Source of the DNA: Adiantum capillus-veneris
Lineage: Eukaryota > Streptophyta > Polypodiopsida > Polypodiales > Pteridaceae
Direction: 5' to 3'
Assembly (NCBI GenBank): GCA_014529385.2
Contig: CM043945.1
Coordinates: forward strand, 148,477,241-148,541,240
DNA length: 64,000 bases
Below, piece after piece: positions 20,534 to 30,969 of this stretch (positions are counted from its first letter, which is position 1; every line of letters starts with the position of its first letter). The translations under genes and the position numbers were made by a program. Under the pieces are notes generated by a model, which ran no database searches, was not told the origin of the DNA, and saw only the letters and a program-made list of their open reading frames with translations.

Positions 20534-23500
20534 ATGGCTGACAACAACAACACAGATGTGTTCAAGATGTTTGCTGCTGAGGACAGGTTGGATGGGGACA
20601 ACTACCCTATGTGGGCTTATATGATGCAACACGTTCTTGTGTCAAAAGGTGTCTGGAACATTGTGCAGGGCATTGATGTACGTCCTGGTTCTGAAGATGT
20701 AGGCGATATTGAGGATGTTGCAGGTCTTGCTGCAAGGATTGCAGCTGTTAGAGTTGTTTTGCCTACAGCAGAACAAGCTCGTTGGGATGTTAAGGATGCG
20801 CAGGCTCATGCATTGATTGCGTTGTCTGTGAAGCGCACCATTATTCCTCACATCCGTTCAGCAAAATCTGCAAAACAGGCTTGGGATATTCTAGCAGGTC
20901 TTTATGCAAGCCGCAATGAGGCTAAAATTGCTTTGCTGCGTAAAGAGCTAGAGTCGAAGATTATGCATGAGGAAGATGATATGGACACTTTCCTTGCTAG
21001 TGTCAAGGATATCAATGAGCAACTCATTTCTGCAGGTGAAGTCATTTCTGACAGTTCCCTTGTGCAGACTGTTCTTGATGCCTTACCAGATTCCTACCAG
21101 ACTTTTGCTAGTACTTGGAGACTGATGACCCAAGGAAATCCTGAAGTTGTCAAGTTTGATGCATTATGCACATTGCTGTTGCAAGAGTCACTTTCTAGAA
21201 AAAACAGGACTAGGCAGCGTGCAGTTGAACAGGCTTTTATTGCTTCTCAAAGAAAGGGTGGTAACAGTAATGCAGCCACTTCTTATGGTTCTGCTGCGAG
21301 TGGCAAAAATTCTGTTCCTAATGCTTCTGCTGGCAGCACTTCGTCTGGCAATTCTGGTGATAAGGGCAAAAAGAAGATGCGTTGCCATTATTGTAAAGCC
21401 AATGATCACTTGATCAAGTCGTGTCCTAAGTTGAAGGCCAAAGAGGCTAAGAAGAAAGAGGGTGGTTCCACTGCAAATGTTGGTTCCACTACAAATGCAG
21501 CCATTGTTGAGTCTTCTGTGAAAGGAGATTGTGATGCTGATGTTGATGCAGAATGGGCTTTTAGTGCAGAGTGCACTTACAATCCTGCTGTCCATGATGC
21601 ATGCTTGTCAGTTGCTGCAGATTCATATGTGTGGTATTTCGACAGTGGTGCTACAAAGCACATTACCTCACATCGTGAATTGTTTACCTCTCTTGAGTCT
21701 GTCCCTCATGGGAATTCAGTCACTTGTGCCAACAACGCCTCTTATCCAGTTCAGGGAGTTGGAAAGATTGTGCTCACTGCTGCTAATGGCAGTTCCTTCA
21801 CACTTGTTGATGCACTTTATGTACCTGGGATCAAGAAGAATCTATTGTCTGTATCCGCACTTGCTAGACTTGGACTTGTAGTCAAATTTGTGGATGACAG
21901 ATGTACAGTTCATGATCTCAGTTTTGGTGATGAAATTGTTGCATCTGGGCTTTTGTGCCGTGGGCTGTATAAGCTCACTTTGTATGACAAGTGTGGACAA
22001 AATTTTGCAAATGCTGTTGCAGATTCAAGGGCTATTTCAGATGCAAAACTTTGGCATGCACGTTTTGGTCATCTGAATTTTGCCAGTTTGCTGCGTTTGC
22101 AGAAATCTGATATGGTTGCTTCTTTGCCGCCTCTTGAAGCACCTATCAAACATGTTTGTGAAGGCTGTATTCTGGGTAAAATGCAGCGTTCTAAGTTTCC
22201 AAAGGATGGTTCAGTTAGGGCCACATGCAGGTTGCAGCTTGTGCATAGTGACGTTTGTGGGCCCATGCAAACTCCGTCCTTGGGCAATTACCTGTACTTC
22301 GTGACTTTCATTGATGATTACTCCAGGCATGCATGGGTATTTCCGCTTAAAGCAAAGTCCGAAGTTTTTATGTGCTTCAAACAATTTTTGGCTATGGCTG
22401 AAAATGTCTCAAAATGTACTATGGGCACCCTCCGTTCCGATCGAGGGGGGGAGTATATGTCTCATGAATTTAATGCATTTCTGGCTAGTCGTGCGATAAA
22501 ACACCAATGTACAGTGCCTTATACACCTCAGCAAAATGGTGTTGCTGAGAGGAAAAACAGGTCACTAACGGAAATGGCACGATGTATGGTCAAAAGTCAA
22601 GCTTTGCCGCATTCTTTTTGGCTTGAGGCCATCATGTGTGCCACTTATGTACTTAACAGGTGTCCTACGAAAGCTTTGCAGTCTATTACTCCATATGAAG
22701 CATGGCATGATAGAAAACCTTCTATTGAGCACATGCGTGTTTTTGGCTGTTTGGCATATGCTTTGGTGCCACAAGTGCAGCGCAGAAAATTGGATGATAA
22801 GGCTGTCAAATGTATTTTTGTTGGTTATAGTGCTGAAAGCAAAGGTTACAGGTTGTATCATCCGCAAACAAAACGTATTTTGGTTTCACGGGATGTAGTG
22901 TTTGTGGAAGATTCTGTTCAACCCTTGCTGTCATGTACTAGAGACAGTAATGTAAGCTCACAGGACATTTATGACACTTTGTTGCCTCTTTTCAGTGGTG
23001 GAAATACGAATGTAAGTTCCAATGAGGCAAATGTACAGCCTATGGGGGTTTCTGAAAATGTTTTAGAACAGCCTATTACTGATGCAGATGTACATGATGT
23101 ACTTGATGAGGAAAGGGCTGAAAATGAGCAGGCTAGAGGTATGCCAAAATGGCTGGTGCACACTTTGCGTGATAGTAAATTGGATGCACCTTTATCTAGT
23201 CGTACTCGTTCAGGCTCTCGCCATGCATCTTATGCATCAGATTGTTATGCTTTGGCTGTGTCTAGTTTACATGATGTTGAGGAGCCTCTGTCTTTTGATG
23301 AAGCACAGAATTCAGAAAATTGGATTGCTGCCATGAAATCAGAATATGATGCACTTATAGAGAATGACACATGGACTTTATGTGATTTGCCTCCTGGCAA
23401 AAAGGCCACTGGTACGAAGTGGGTTTACAAGTTGAAACGCAAGCCGGATGGTGAGATCGATCGCCATAAGGCTCGACTTGTTGCAAAGGGTTATGCACAA

Positions 23501-24820
23501 CAAAAAGGCATAGATTATGAAGAGACTTTTGCTCCCACTTGTCGTATGACTACTGTGCGTTTTCTATGTGCATTGGCAGCTCATTTTGGTTGGGATGTAC
23601 ATCAATCAGACATTGTTACTGCTTTCTTGAATGGTGACATATTTGAGGAAGTTTATGTAACGCAGCCTCGCGGTTTTGTCATAAAAGGACAAGAGGACAA
23701 AGTGTGCAAATGTAAGAAGGCTTTGTATGGGTTGAAGCAATCTCCTCGTGCTTGGTATGAGAAAGCTGACACTCATTTAGTTAAACGAGGCTTTCGTAAT
23801 AGTCCAACAGAAAGCACATTGTATGTAAAGCGTGAGGATGATGTATTTCTCATTGTGGTTCTTTATGTTGATGATTTGCTGATCACTGGACCAAATGAGA
23901 GACATATTGTTGAATTTAAGGCTGATTTGAATGCTACTTTCAAGATGAAAGATTTGGGGCTGTTGCATCATTACTTGGGTATACAGTTTAAGCAGTGTGA
24001 TGGTGGTATTGCCTTGTGTCAGAAAAGTTACATAGAGACATTGCTATGTAAGTTTGGACTTGAGGATTGCAAACCTATTGCCACTCCCATGGAAACAGGT
24101 TTGAAGTTGAGTCTACATGATGCTGGCGATCCTGCTGATGTCACTCTTTACCAAACTGCTGTTGGATGCCTCATTTATGTATGCAACACACGGCCAGATA
24201 TTCAGTTTGCAGTCTCGCAGGTCAGCAGATTTATGCATAGCCCAGGGTCTAAGCATTGGCAGGCTGTCAAGAGGATTTTCCGCTACCTTAGTGGCACTTT
24301 ACATCTTGGCTTGTTTTATCCCAAGGGGGGATCATTGCCGCCAGACTTACATGCTTTTTCGGACTCAGATTGGGCTGGTTGTTTTGACACGCGAGTGTCC
24401 ACAAGTGGTTTTTGTTTCATGCTTGGCAGTTCATGTATATCATGGTTGAGCAAGAAGCAACCTACTGTGGCCACTTCGAGTTGTGAGGCTGAGTACAGGG
24501 CAGTCTTCACAGCTACGGTTGAGTGTGTATGGCTCAGACGCCTTATGGCTGACTTGGGTGTTGGACAGGACACTGCCAACACTATCTACACTGACAGTCA
24601 GAGCGCATTGGCAGTTGCGAGGAACCCAGTTTTTCATGCTCGCACAAAGCACATTGAGGTGCATTACCACTATGTCAGGGAGAGGCTCTCAGCAGGAGAG
24701 ATCAGCTTGGCTTATGTGCCAACACAGGACAACTTTGCAGATCTTTTCACAAAGGCATTGTCTCGTGAGAAGCTTGAAGCTTTCCGCAAACCTTTGGGCT
24801 TACTCCCCTTTGTGGACTGA
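20534..24820 (+). CDS. copia Gag-Pol polyprotein, 1428 aa, intact
   Basis: I chose the ATG at 20534 (ACCATGGCTGACAAC), because the 20 codons before it in the same frame are leader and copia Gag proteins start this way. Gag capsid fills residues 1-250. A zinc knuckle (CHYCKANDHLIKSC) starts near residue 284. The protease motif FDSGATKH is near 370. The integrase has H-H-C-C from about 508 and catalytic D573, D636 and E672 (HSDVCGP; RSDRGGEY; NGVAER). The RT has its YVDD at 1111-1114. RNase H starts near 1277 (SDSDWAG, SCEAEY, TDSQSA). The order PR-IN-RT-RH is diagnostic of Ty1/copia. There is no stop or frameshift, so this is likely competent for transposition. The stop is at 24818-24820. Confidence 0.97.
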   Translation: MADNNNTDVFKMFAAEDRLDGDNYPMWAYMMQHVLVSKGVWNIVQGIDVRPGSEDVGDIEDVAGLAARIAAVRVVLPTAEQARWDVKDAQAHALIALSVKRTIIPHIRSAKSAKQAWDILAGLYASRNEAKIALLRKELESKIMHEEDDMDTFLASVKDINEQLISAGEVISDSSLVQTVLDALPDSYQTFASTWRLMTQGNPEVVKFDALCTLLLQESLSRKNRTRQRAVEQAFIASQRKGGNSNAATSYGSAASGKNSVPNASAGSTSSGNSGDKGKKKMRCHYCKANDHLIKSCPKLKAKEAKKKEGGSTANVGSTTNAAIVESSVKGDCDADVDAEWAFSAECTYNPAVHDACLSVAADSYVWYFDSGATKHITSHRELFTSLESVPHGNSVTCANNASYPVQGVGKIVLTAANGSSFTLVDALYVPGIKKNLLSVSALARLGLVVKFVDDRCTVHDLSFGDEIVASGLLCRGLYKLTLYDKCGQNFANAVADSRAISDAKLWHARFGHLNFASLLRLQKSDMVASLPPLEAPIKHVCEGCILGKMQRSKFPKDGSVRATCRLQLVHSDVCGPMQTPSLGNYLYFVTFIDDYSRHAWVFPLKAKSEVFMCFKQFLAMAENVSKCTMGTLRSDRGGEYMSHEFNAFLASRAIKHQCTVPYTPQQNGVAERKNRSLTEMARCMVKSQALPHSFWLEAIMCATYVLNRCPTKALQSITPYEAWHDRKPSIEHMRVFGCLAYALVPQVQRRKLDDKAVKCIFVGYSAESKGYRLYHPQTKRILVSRDVVFVEDSVQPLLSCTRDSNVSSQDIYDTLLPLFSGGNTNVSSNEANVQPMGVSENVLEQPITDADVHDVLDEERAENEQARGMPKWLVHTLRDSKLDAPLSSRTRSGSRHASYASDCYALAVSSLHDVEEPLSFDEAQNSENWIAAMKSEYDALIENDTWTLCDLPPGKKATGTKWVYKLKRKPDGEIDRHKARLVAKGYAQQKGIDYEETFAPTCRMTTVRFLCALAAHFGWDVHQSDIVTAFLNGDIFEEVYVTQPRGFVIKGQEDKVCKCKKALYGLKQSPRAWYEKADTHLVKRGFRNSPTESTLYVKREDDVFLIVVLYVDDLLITGPNERHIVEFKADLNATFKMKDLGLLHHYLGIQFKQCDGGIALCQKSYIETLLCKFGLEDCKPIATPMETGLKLSLHDAGDPADVTLYQTAVGCLIYVCNTRPDIQFAVSQVSRFMHSPGSKHWQAVKRIFRYLSGTLHLGLFYPKGGSLPPDLHAFSDSDWAGCFDTRVSTSGFCFMLGSSCISWLSKKQPTVATSSCEAEYRAVFTATVECVWLRRLMADLGVGQDTANTIYTDSQSALAVARNPVFHARTKHIEVHYHYVRERLSAGEISLAYVPTQDNFADLFTKALSREKLEAFRKPLGLLPFVD

Positions 24821-24895
24821 TCCTGTCCTCAGGGCCTGGCACTTCCCTTTACTCATGTGCCAGCTCTCGTTCACCGCATCACTCCAGGGGGGATT

Positions 24896-25122
24896 TGTTA
24901 CCATATACATGTGGTAGTGATGTGTGTGAACACACTAGGACCGCCGGGGCATTTTTTCCCTCTTTAGGAGGTTTTTTCCCCCGTGCATTGTATATACGCC
25001 CATCACTCTAGGGCTATCTATCTTTCCATTGCACACTAAGGAATACACTCTCTATTGTGTACCTTGAGCTTCCTTCGTCTTCTCCAAGCTGTGTGTGTTT
25101 CTCTGCAACCCTAATTCCAACA
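24896..25122 (+). repeat. copia 3' LTR
   Basis: 227 bp, identical to the 5' LTR except for a T at 24991 where the 5' copy has C. It is preceded by the purine tract and followed directly by the TCCTC target duplication. Confidence 0.96.
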
Positions 25123-25637
25123 TCCTCTACATTCTCTATACAGTTTTGTATGATCAAAGGTAAAGATTTTATTATCTTAGATACTAATAAAGTCTTCATT
25201 ACCCCTTATGTATGATGACTAATCACACAAAAACCCCGTCCTGAAGTGCTTCAAAGTAACTATCAATCTGTGAAGTTGCATATGCTTGAAAAACAGTCAC
25301 AGGATTTACATAGGCTTGTTTCTGAGTCCAGCCAGAACCTTACTCAATTGCATACACAACTTCAAAGCATGCATACAATATCTTCCCCCTCATGGCATAT
25401 TGATTTAATTGTACCTTGCTCTTAAAACTTGCCATACTTCTCATTCACTAAACCCTCCCTGCATCGTCCGGGTCACTCACACAAGCGTCAGCTTTTAAAT
25501 GTCTTGAAATTTGAAGAAGAACAAGATTATTCTTCAGACATTGAGTCGAGGAGATAAGATTGGGAAGCCGCAGAGCGGCTTTATTACAAGATTCATAGCA
25601 GCTTGTCGGAGGATGAAAGAGATCTCTACACTATTGC

Positions 25638-26627
25638 TTGTTGTCACAAAAATCAAACAAAATAATTGACAACACAGGCAAACCTCCATCAAAAAACCCT
25701 AAAGGAGTTGTCATAGAACCAATTGACTACAATTGGGAAGAAGGCCAAATACAACCAATATGGGATATGTCCAATGCAGAACACACGTCAGGAATCAAAG
25801 ATTATGACGATGTATTCTTCCAAGGTAATTGGGACCAATTTGCTTACTTTTATGAGGAAACTATCTACAATGGTCTTAAAGCAGAAATCATTCTAGATAG
25901 CCTTCCATCTCCTCCCAGTGCATATGAAAGTCCCTTCAACCCTGAAGATAAACGAGAAATAGATGATTCTCAAATGGAGATTCCTCTGGTTCCATTACAA
26001 ATGGAAAAGGACGAGCCAATCGTAGAAGCATCTACAAGTGCTGCCCAAACTCAAAAGACTCCCCAATTTGCGCAAGGTATAAAAAAGGTAGGAGATATTA
26101 CCTTCTACAACATTGATAATCTAGAGCATGATGATATTATCCTAGTTCTAGAATACATGCATAATTGAATCTATCAACAAATGCTATTTGGGTGCATGAG
26201 ACAACAGATTGCAGTTGAAGCTGCAGTGAATGGTTTTACAGGCATCCTCGAAAGATGGTGGGAAATGCTTCCCCCCGAAGTCAAAAATTTTATTATGCAA
26301 CCTGAAGGAAATGACTCTCCTCTCTTGCTCTTAATTGAAAGTATCTACAAAGAATTCATTGGGCATCGTGAAGATCAAGCATCATTGGCATTACAGGCTT
26401 TTAATGAAGCTCAAATCTGTAATTTCTCCTCCATTTGGGATTTCTATATCTATTGCATAAATTTAATCTATAAAGCAAGTAAATACCATTCTGGAGAAAT
26501 CAAAACAAAATTTGTGCACAAACTGCCAAAAGCCATCACCAAGCTGCTTATTGAGAAATTGGACAACCAAAATTTGAATCTCCAATCAGCAACACTTGGA
26601 GATATAATCCAAGCCTTACAGGTATAG
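25638..26627 (+). pseudogene. caulimovirid coat-protein region relic
   Basis: Two successive frames (25638-26168 and 26181-26627) are separated by a stop and a small shift. The first is acidic (many D/E, Pro), like the N-terminal arm of caulimovirid capsid precursors. The second is helix-rich with an ILERWWEMLP segment and a long KFVHKLPKAITKLL segment, comparable to the conserved capsid core. Identification rests on position between movement protein and protease plus general resemblance. Broken and non-functional. Confidence 0.6.
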
Positions 26628-26640
26628 TAATACAGGAACT

Positions 26641-27150
26641 ATGTATTCAAAAGCAGGCACAAAAAGAATTGAAGGACTCAAAACCTTCAAACAAGTTCTA
26701 CAAGCAAAATTACTACTCCAGAGATTTTGGATGTGCCAACAAAAAGAAGGAATGCTCGTGCAAGCATCCCAAGAAGGGCAAAAAGGAGAAGAAGTTCAAA
26801 CAAAGACCCAAGCATCGATTTTTTCAAAAAATGCAAGTCCACTTCTTCAAAGAATAATAATAAATGCTTTATCTGTATTAAAACAGATGATTGGGCTTCT
26901 AAATTTCCCAAGAAGAAAAAAATCAGCGGCATTGAAAAATATAATTCTAGAAGATGGTTATAGCTATTCAGAGCTATCCTTTTCATATATCTCAGAGTTC
27001 AAATTCAGCATTGGTCAGTTTGCAAGAAAAACTTCTTCATCAACAAACAGCAACTACAATTCAGACTCAAGTTTTATGGATTGTCCCATAGCTCTTAATG
27101 TAATAAGCGTGGAAGACTTTATGTCTATTATGTTTAATCCTCAACAATGA
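26641..27150 (+). pseudogene. caulimovirid basic nucleic-acid-binding region relic
   Basis: Three overlapping frames each hold part of a Lys/Cys-rich segment, including a CxCKHPKKGKK stretch (near 26750-26790) and a worn zinc-knuckle-like CFICIKTDDW (near 26862) in which expected Gly/His residues are lost. This is the RNA-binding tail of the capsid precursor. Frameshifts near 26640, 26830 and 26960 break it. Further polyprotein text to 28880 is poorly conserved. Confidence 0.5.
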
Positions 27151-28889
27151 AAAAAGTCTTCAAGAGGAAAACAAAAATACAGGTCTGAAGATTCAGAGTC
27201 CAACAATTCAGATTACTCCCTCAAGTCTAAAAAATCAGGTAAAAAGACCTTTTCAAAGAAAAGGTGTAACTACATTTCAGAAGCAACTAAAAGCTGCTCT
27301 GAAGGAAGCTGATAAACCTAAGCCTCCAGCTTTAGAAAGAATGCTTATTTAAGCTTTAGTAAAGAAAATGAAAATGAAACAAATTTAGAAGAATAAGCCT
27401 CTCTTTGATCATCACTTTATCAGCAATCTAGTCTCTGGAAAAATCAAGCCAGACCAACTCATCAGCTACCACCAGGAAGAGAACTCTCCTCTTCTTTCAA
27501 TCCTGATGATGAAACCGTTGATTATCCCCAAGATCTTCCCTCGACATCACAAAAACCCTTGGTCTATCATACAAAGAGTTTCTCCAAAAGGAAACAGAAT
27601 TACAACAAAGGGAAGAATTGCTTGAAAAGCAACAAGCTCTAGTACTTTGATGGGAAACCAATCTTCAAGAAAGAGAGAAAGCTCTTCTCTCTAAGTGGAG
27701 TGAGAAATATCCATCATTTCCACCAACCTCATCAATTCCAGTTACAACCTCTCCAACTCCAGTTCCATGGAATATTTTGCTACCAAAAGAACAATCACCA
27801 AAAACAGTTGAAGAACCAACACCAAAAGGCAATCTACTATCCAAAGAAGACATACAGAGCCTTAAAGACTTACTAACTCTGTCTAAACAACAAAAAGTCC
27901 AACCATCTTATGAAGAATCTTCACAACTAATGGTGGCCAACGAATACCAAATTGGCAATAAAGATATCCCACCACTGAAGGTGGATATCGTGGTAATTGG
28001 CAAAGCCCCTTTCAAATGAAAATCACACCCAGCTTCTTCATCTAGAGAGTCAAGATCGCGCTCTTTATCAAATAAAGGTAAAGAGTCAAAAACTAAAGAT
28101 AATGTCTCTATTACAATTAAAGAAATTAGTGAAGCATGGAGACAAGATATCTTGGAATCTCCAGCAATCAGTATTGATGGCATTCCTGTAGAAGATCTAC
28201 CATTTCTAACTCATTCAAAAAAGATAGACTCCTGTATCTATTACTCCCATAAGAAGGAAGAAACTATTCTAGATCCAAAATACCCTCTCAAACCTCAGAC
28301 TGATAAAGATAAGGCCAAATGGATCAATACCAAGGTGACATACTTAGATCATCATGGTACAGAGACTAGAGAAAGTTTTGTGTTAATTATGCAGACTCTG
28401 ATTCAGAAGCAAAAATCTCTGAAGAAGCTGACCCTCCAAAGCAATTGGATGATGAACAAATCAAGCCAATTCACCTTGAAGCCATAAGCAAAGCATGGAT
28501 CAATCCAATCAATAGACGGATTCAGCAATGGATTGATGATCCTACAGAGCTTCAAGTCTTTGCTCAAATAATAGATGATAAGTAGACCCACGAGAAAATC
28601 TTAGAAGAATCATCTATACAGAGCAATGGAAAAGATAAGCAACCACAAGAAGAATGGTTCGACCCAACAAACGCCCAATCAGAAACCTCTAATAACACAA
28701 GTCTGGTTCTCTCTAAAATTGACAAACTTCTAGAAGACATTGATGACATCCGAACCAGCATAGGTCACAACAGAAAGTTGATTATCAATAATCATCAAAG
28801 CCTTGCAAGGATCGCCAATTAGGTAAAGGAAGTCATCTCCTCATAGCAAGAAGAAATTTAGGAACCACTAAATGGAGATAACAATCTTT

Positions 28890-29290
28890 CACCACTAAAA
28901 GGAGTCTCCATTACTATAATTTTGAATACAAAATTTCAAAATTCTCTCAATGCTATATTAGATACAGGAGCGAGCTTGACTCTCCTTAACGAAAGATTTG
29001 CTCCTAAAAATTAATGGGAGAAACTATATGGACCATTTTTTATTAAATGTGCTAACAAATACGAAGAGACGATAAAAAATCGGGTTAAATCATGGTTATT
29101 GCTTGGAAAATCCAGAATACCTATCTTTGTCTATCTCTGTTTTCAGCCAAGTTACGATATGATCATTGGCAATGATATTCTGGACAAATTGCAGCCTATC
29201 ACATTCGACAAGAAGTATTTCAAATTTAGATGGAAGGAAAAGGATCATAATAAAACTATCCTACATCAGATTCAGTATACTGTTCCTTGA
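28890..29290 (+). pseudogene. caulimovirid aspartic protease relic
   Basis: The active-site motif LDTGASLTLLN lies near 28960, then a stop (TAA near 29012), then an open stretch to 29290 with YDMIIGNDIL, the usual second conserved block of retroviral-type proteases. The RT that should follow is not seen before the TA tract at 29602. Dead by nonsense mutation. Confidence 0.75.
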
Positions 29291-29596
29291 CATGAATGGC
29301 CAAATGTATATCTCCATGAGTTTAACCTAACACAAGCGGCCACCCAAATTGAAGTTTCAACCCTAACACAAGCAGATCCCTATCTAGATAAAGGATACAC
29401 ACTCTTGCCAACAAAGACAAATGACTCATCTGACAGGTCTCCTGGTTTTCCTAGTAGGACTACAACTACAAACACGACAAAGGCTTCAAAAATGTCCTTG
29501 CTCTTAAGTCGACTCATTCCACAGGCACGGTGGAGTGACATCATCACTTAGGTCATGAGAGATGCTATGGCTGTGCCAGCACATAGAGACTAGAAA

Positions 29597-29601
<5 letters not shown>

Positions 29602-29649
<48 letters not shown>
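29602..29649. repeat. TA dinucleotide tract
   Basis: About 24 AT repeats. The tract marks the right limit of recognisable caulimovirid sequence. Some endogenous caulimovirids are known to sit in TA repeats (established for florendoviruses). Confidence 0.9.
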
Positions 29650-29652
<3 letters not shown>

Positions 29653-29731
29653 CATTTATTTATTTATTTATATATAAAATCCAGGCTAACTTTAGCCACC
29701 CCTTTTTCTCCATGCAAACTCCATGTTTTTC

Positions 29732-29900
29732 TGATAGGGCTTGATCCCACATCGGTTAGGCACCTTAACCGGGGCGCTTGAAACTCAATAATCCCCCCCC
29801 AAGACTAAACCACTGACAATGGGTTGAGAACAAACCATGCAAGAGTTCAACAGACCACCTGAAATAGTGTGTAGAATCTCCCCCGGCCCCGCCCCACCCC
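29732..29900 (+). repeat. LTR-like edge with TCCCACATCGGTT motif
   Basis: TGATAGGGCTTGATCCCACATCGGTTAG resembles the start of many plant LTRs, which carry a TCCCACATCGG box near their TG end. No partner LTR or internal region could be assigned. Confidence 0.35.
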
Positions 29901-30827
29901 CAACACACAACAACATCGAGGTGTGTCTACTTCCCTCAAAGAACAATTAGAGTGGGGAAGACAAGAACTCAAACCAAACAGATAAATGGAAGGTCTTACC
30001 ACTTTTTATCTTGAGGTAGTGTTTATAACTTGAACAATTTTGACACAACGATTACTAACAATTGAAAACCTAAGGCAAGCCTATGACACACACAAGAAAA
30101 ACAATTTTGGAAATCTATGTATGTAACCACTTCTTGAAACAAATTGTCTGTTAGATGAAATAAGGAATCTAAGACATCGTAAGGAAGCCATGCCTTTTGT
30201 CACCATTATTTAGACACTTCGTGTTTGTGTCACTCCAAAGCCTTGTACTTGAAAGACCACACAGCTTGCTCAACCGGGTTATTTAAAGTAGCGGCATTCT
30301 AGATGGTATTTTGAGATGCACAGAATCCAAAAAAATAGTTGAAGAAGGCAAATATTGAGAGTGTTTTAACGTATTGTCATTTTTGTCAAACCCCGTGCCG
30401 TGGCATCTCACTTTGTTGGCAAGTTCTTGCACAAATTGCAACCACCAATGCTAATTAAGGAGGTGTCCTAAAACACTTTGCAAAACTGCTCGCGGATAAG
30501 ATCCAACATTCTAGCAGCATTTTGATATGCTCCTTGTTGAGCTTGCTGGCCTAGCATTTTGAGAGGCTTCTAAAGAACTACCAAAGAGCTCCCCCAAAAA
30601 GAACTTCTTGTCGAATGGCTTTTCAAAACGTGCAACTGCAATCACCAGCACATTTTGGCTTTTTTGGTAGCGCTCTAAAACGTTCTTTCATAGTAACTTT
30701 GCCAACCCATTTCTTTGAGCAAAACCCTATGGCTGCAAAATGGCATTGTAACGATATGTAGCGTCTTGAGAGGTATGCATGTCAATGCCTTCGCTTGCCA
30801 AGGGTTCCACCAAGGCTCCGATACCAT
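29901..30827 (-). other. possible leader or internal remnant of a minus-strand LTR element
   Basis: The primer site GGCTCCGATACCA (30814-30826; minus-strand TGGTATCGGAGCC) belongs to an LTR starting at 30828. Sequence to its left should therefore be internal DNA of that element, but I find only short broken frames with no gag or pol motif. Confidence 0.4.
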
Positions 30828-30915
30828 TGTTAGGGCAACGATAGCTATGGAGGGTGACAATGCTGCTTAGGCATGGTTGGAGGTGGAGTTTAGAGTATGC
30901 AGAGCAAGGGAAAAC

Positions 30916-30966
<51 letters not shown>
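30828..30966 (-). repeat. LTR end with adjacent primer site (minus-strand element)
   Basis: TGTTAGGGCAACGATAGC begins one base after the minus-strand tRNA-Met primer site. It continues through TATGGAGGGTGAC.ATGCTGCTTAGG into a GA microsatellite (30917-30966). It matches 16364-16486. The far LTR edge is unknown. Confidence 0.65.

Positions 30967-30969
<3 letters not shown>

Larger units (their letters stand above)
19945..25122 (+). mobile_element. complete young Ty1/copia retrotransposon
   Basis: A 5178-bp element with identical-length 227-bp LTRs, a tRNA-Met primer site (TGGTATCAGAGC, 20174-20185), a polypurine tract (AGGGGGGA, 24886-24893) and one long ORF. The 5-bp target duplication TCCTC is at 19940-19944 and 25123-25127. 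It is inserted in the caulimovirid relic, so it is younger than that relic. The LTRs differ at one base (C at 20040, T at 24991), which means recent insertion. Everything needed for an autonomous element appears present. Confidence 0.97.
18419..29595 (+). mobile_element. endogenous caulimovirid (plant pararetrovirus), decayed and split by a copia insertion
   Basis: Viral sequence occupies about 18419-19944 and 25123-29595. In order: TATA box, leader, tRNA-Met primer site, movement-protein domain, coat-like region, basic nucleic-acid-binding segment and a DTGA aspartic protease. That order fits caulimovirids with a long polyprotein (petuvirus-like or florendovirus-like; family knowledge). The RT-RNase H region expected after the protease is not present. 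Many stops and shifts show it is an old, non-infectious relic. Left and right limits are approximate; a TA tract abuts the right side. Confidence 0.8.

Noticed and set aside
16364-30966. LTR edges at 16364 and 30828 as the two ends of one 14-kb element
   Set aside because: The interval is filled by a caulimovirid relic and its copia insertion, with no internal region of such an element; independent fragments are simpler.
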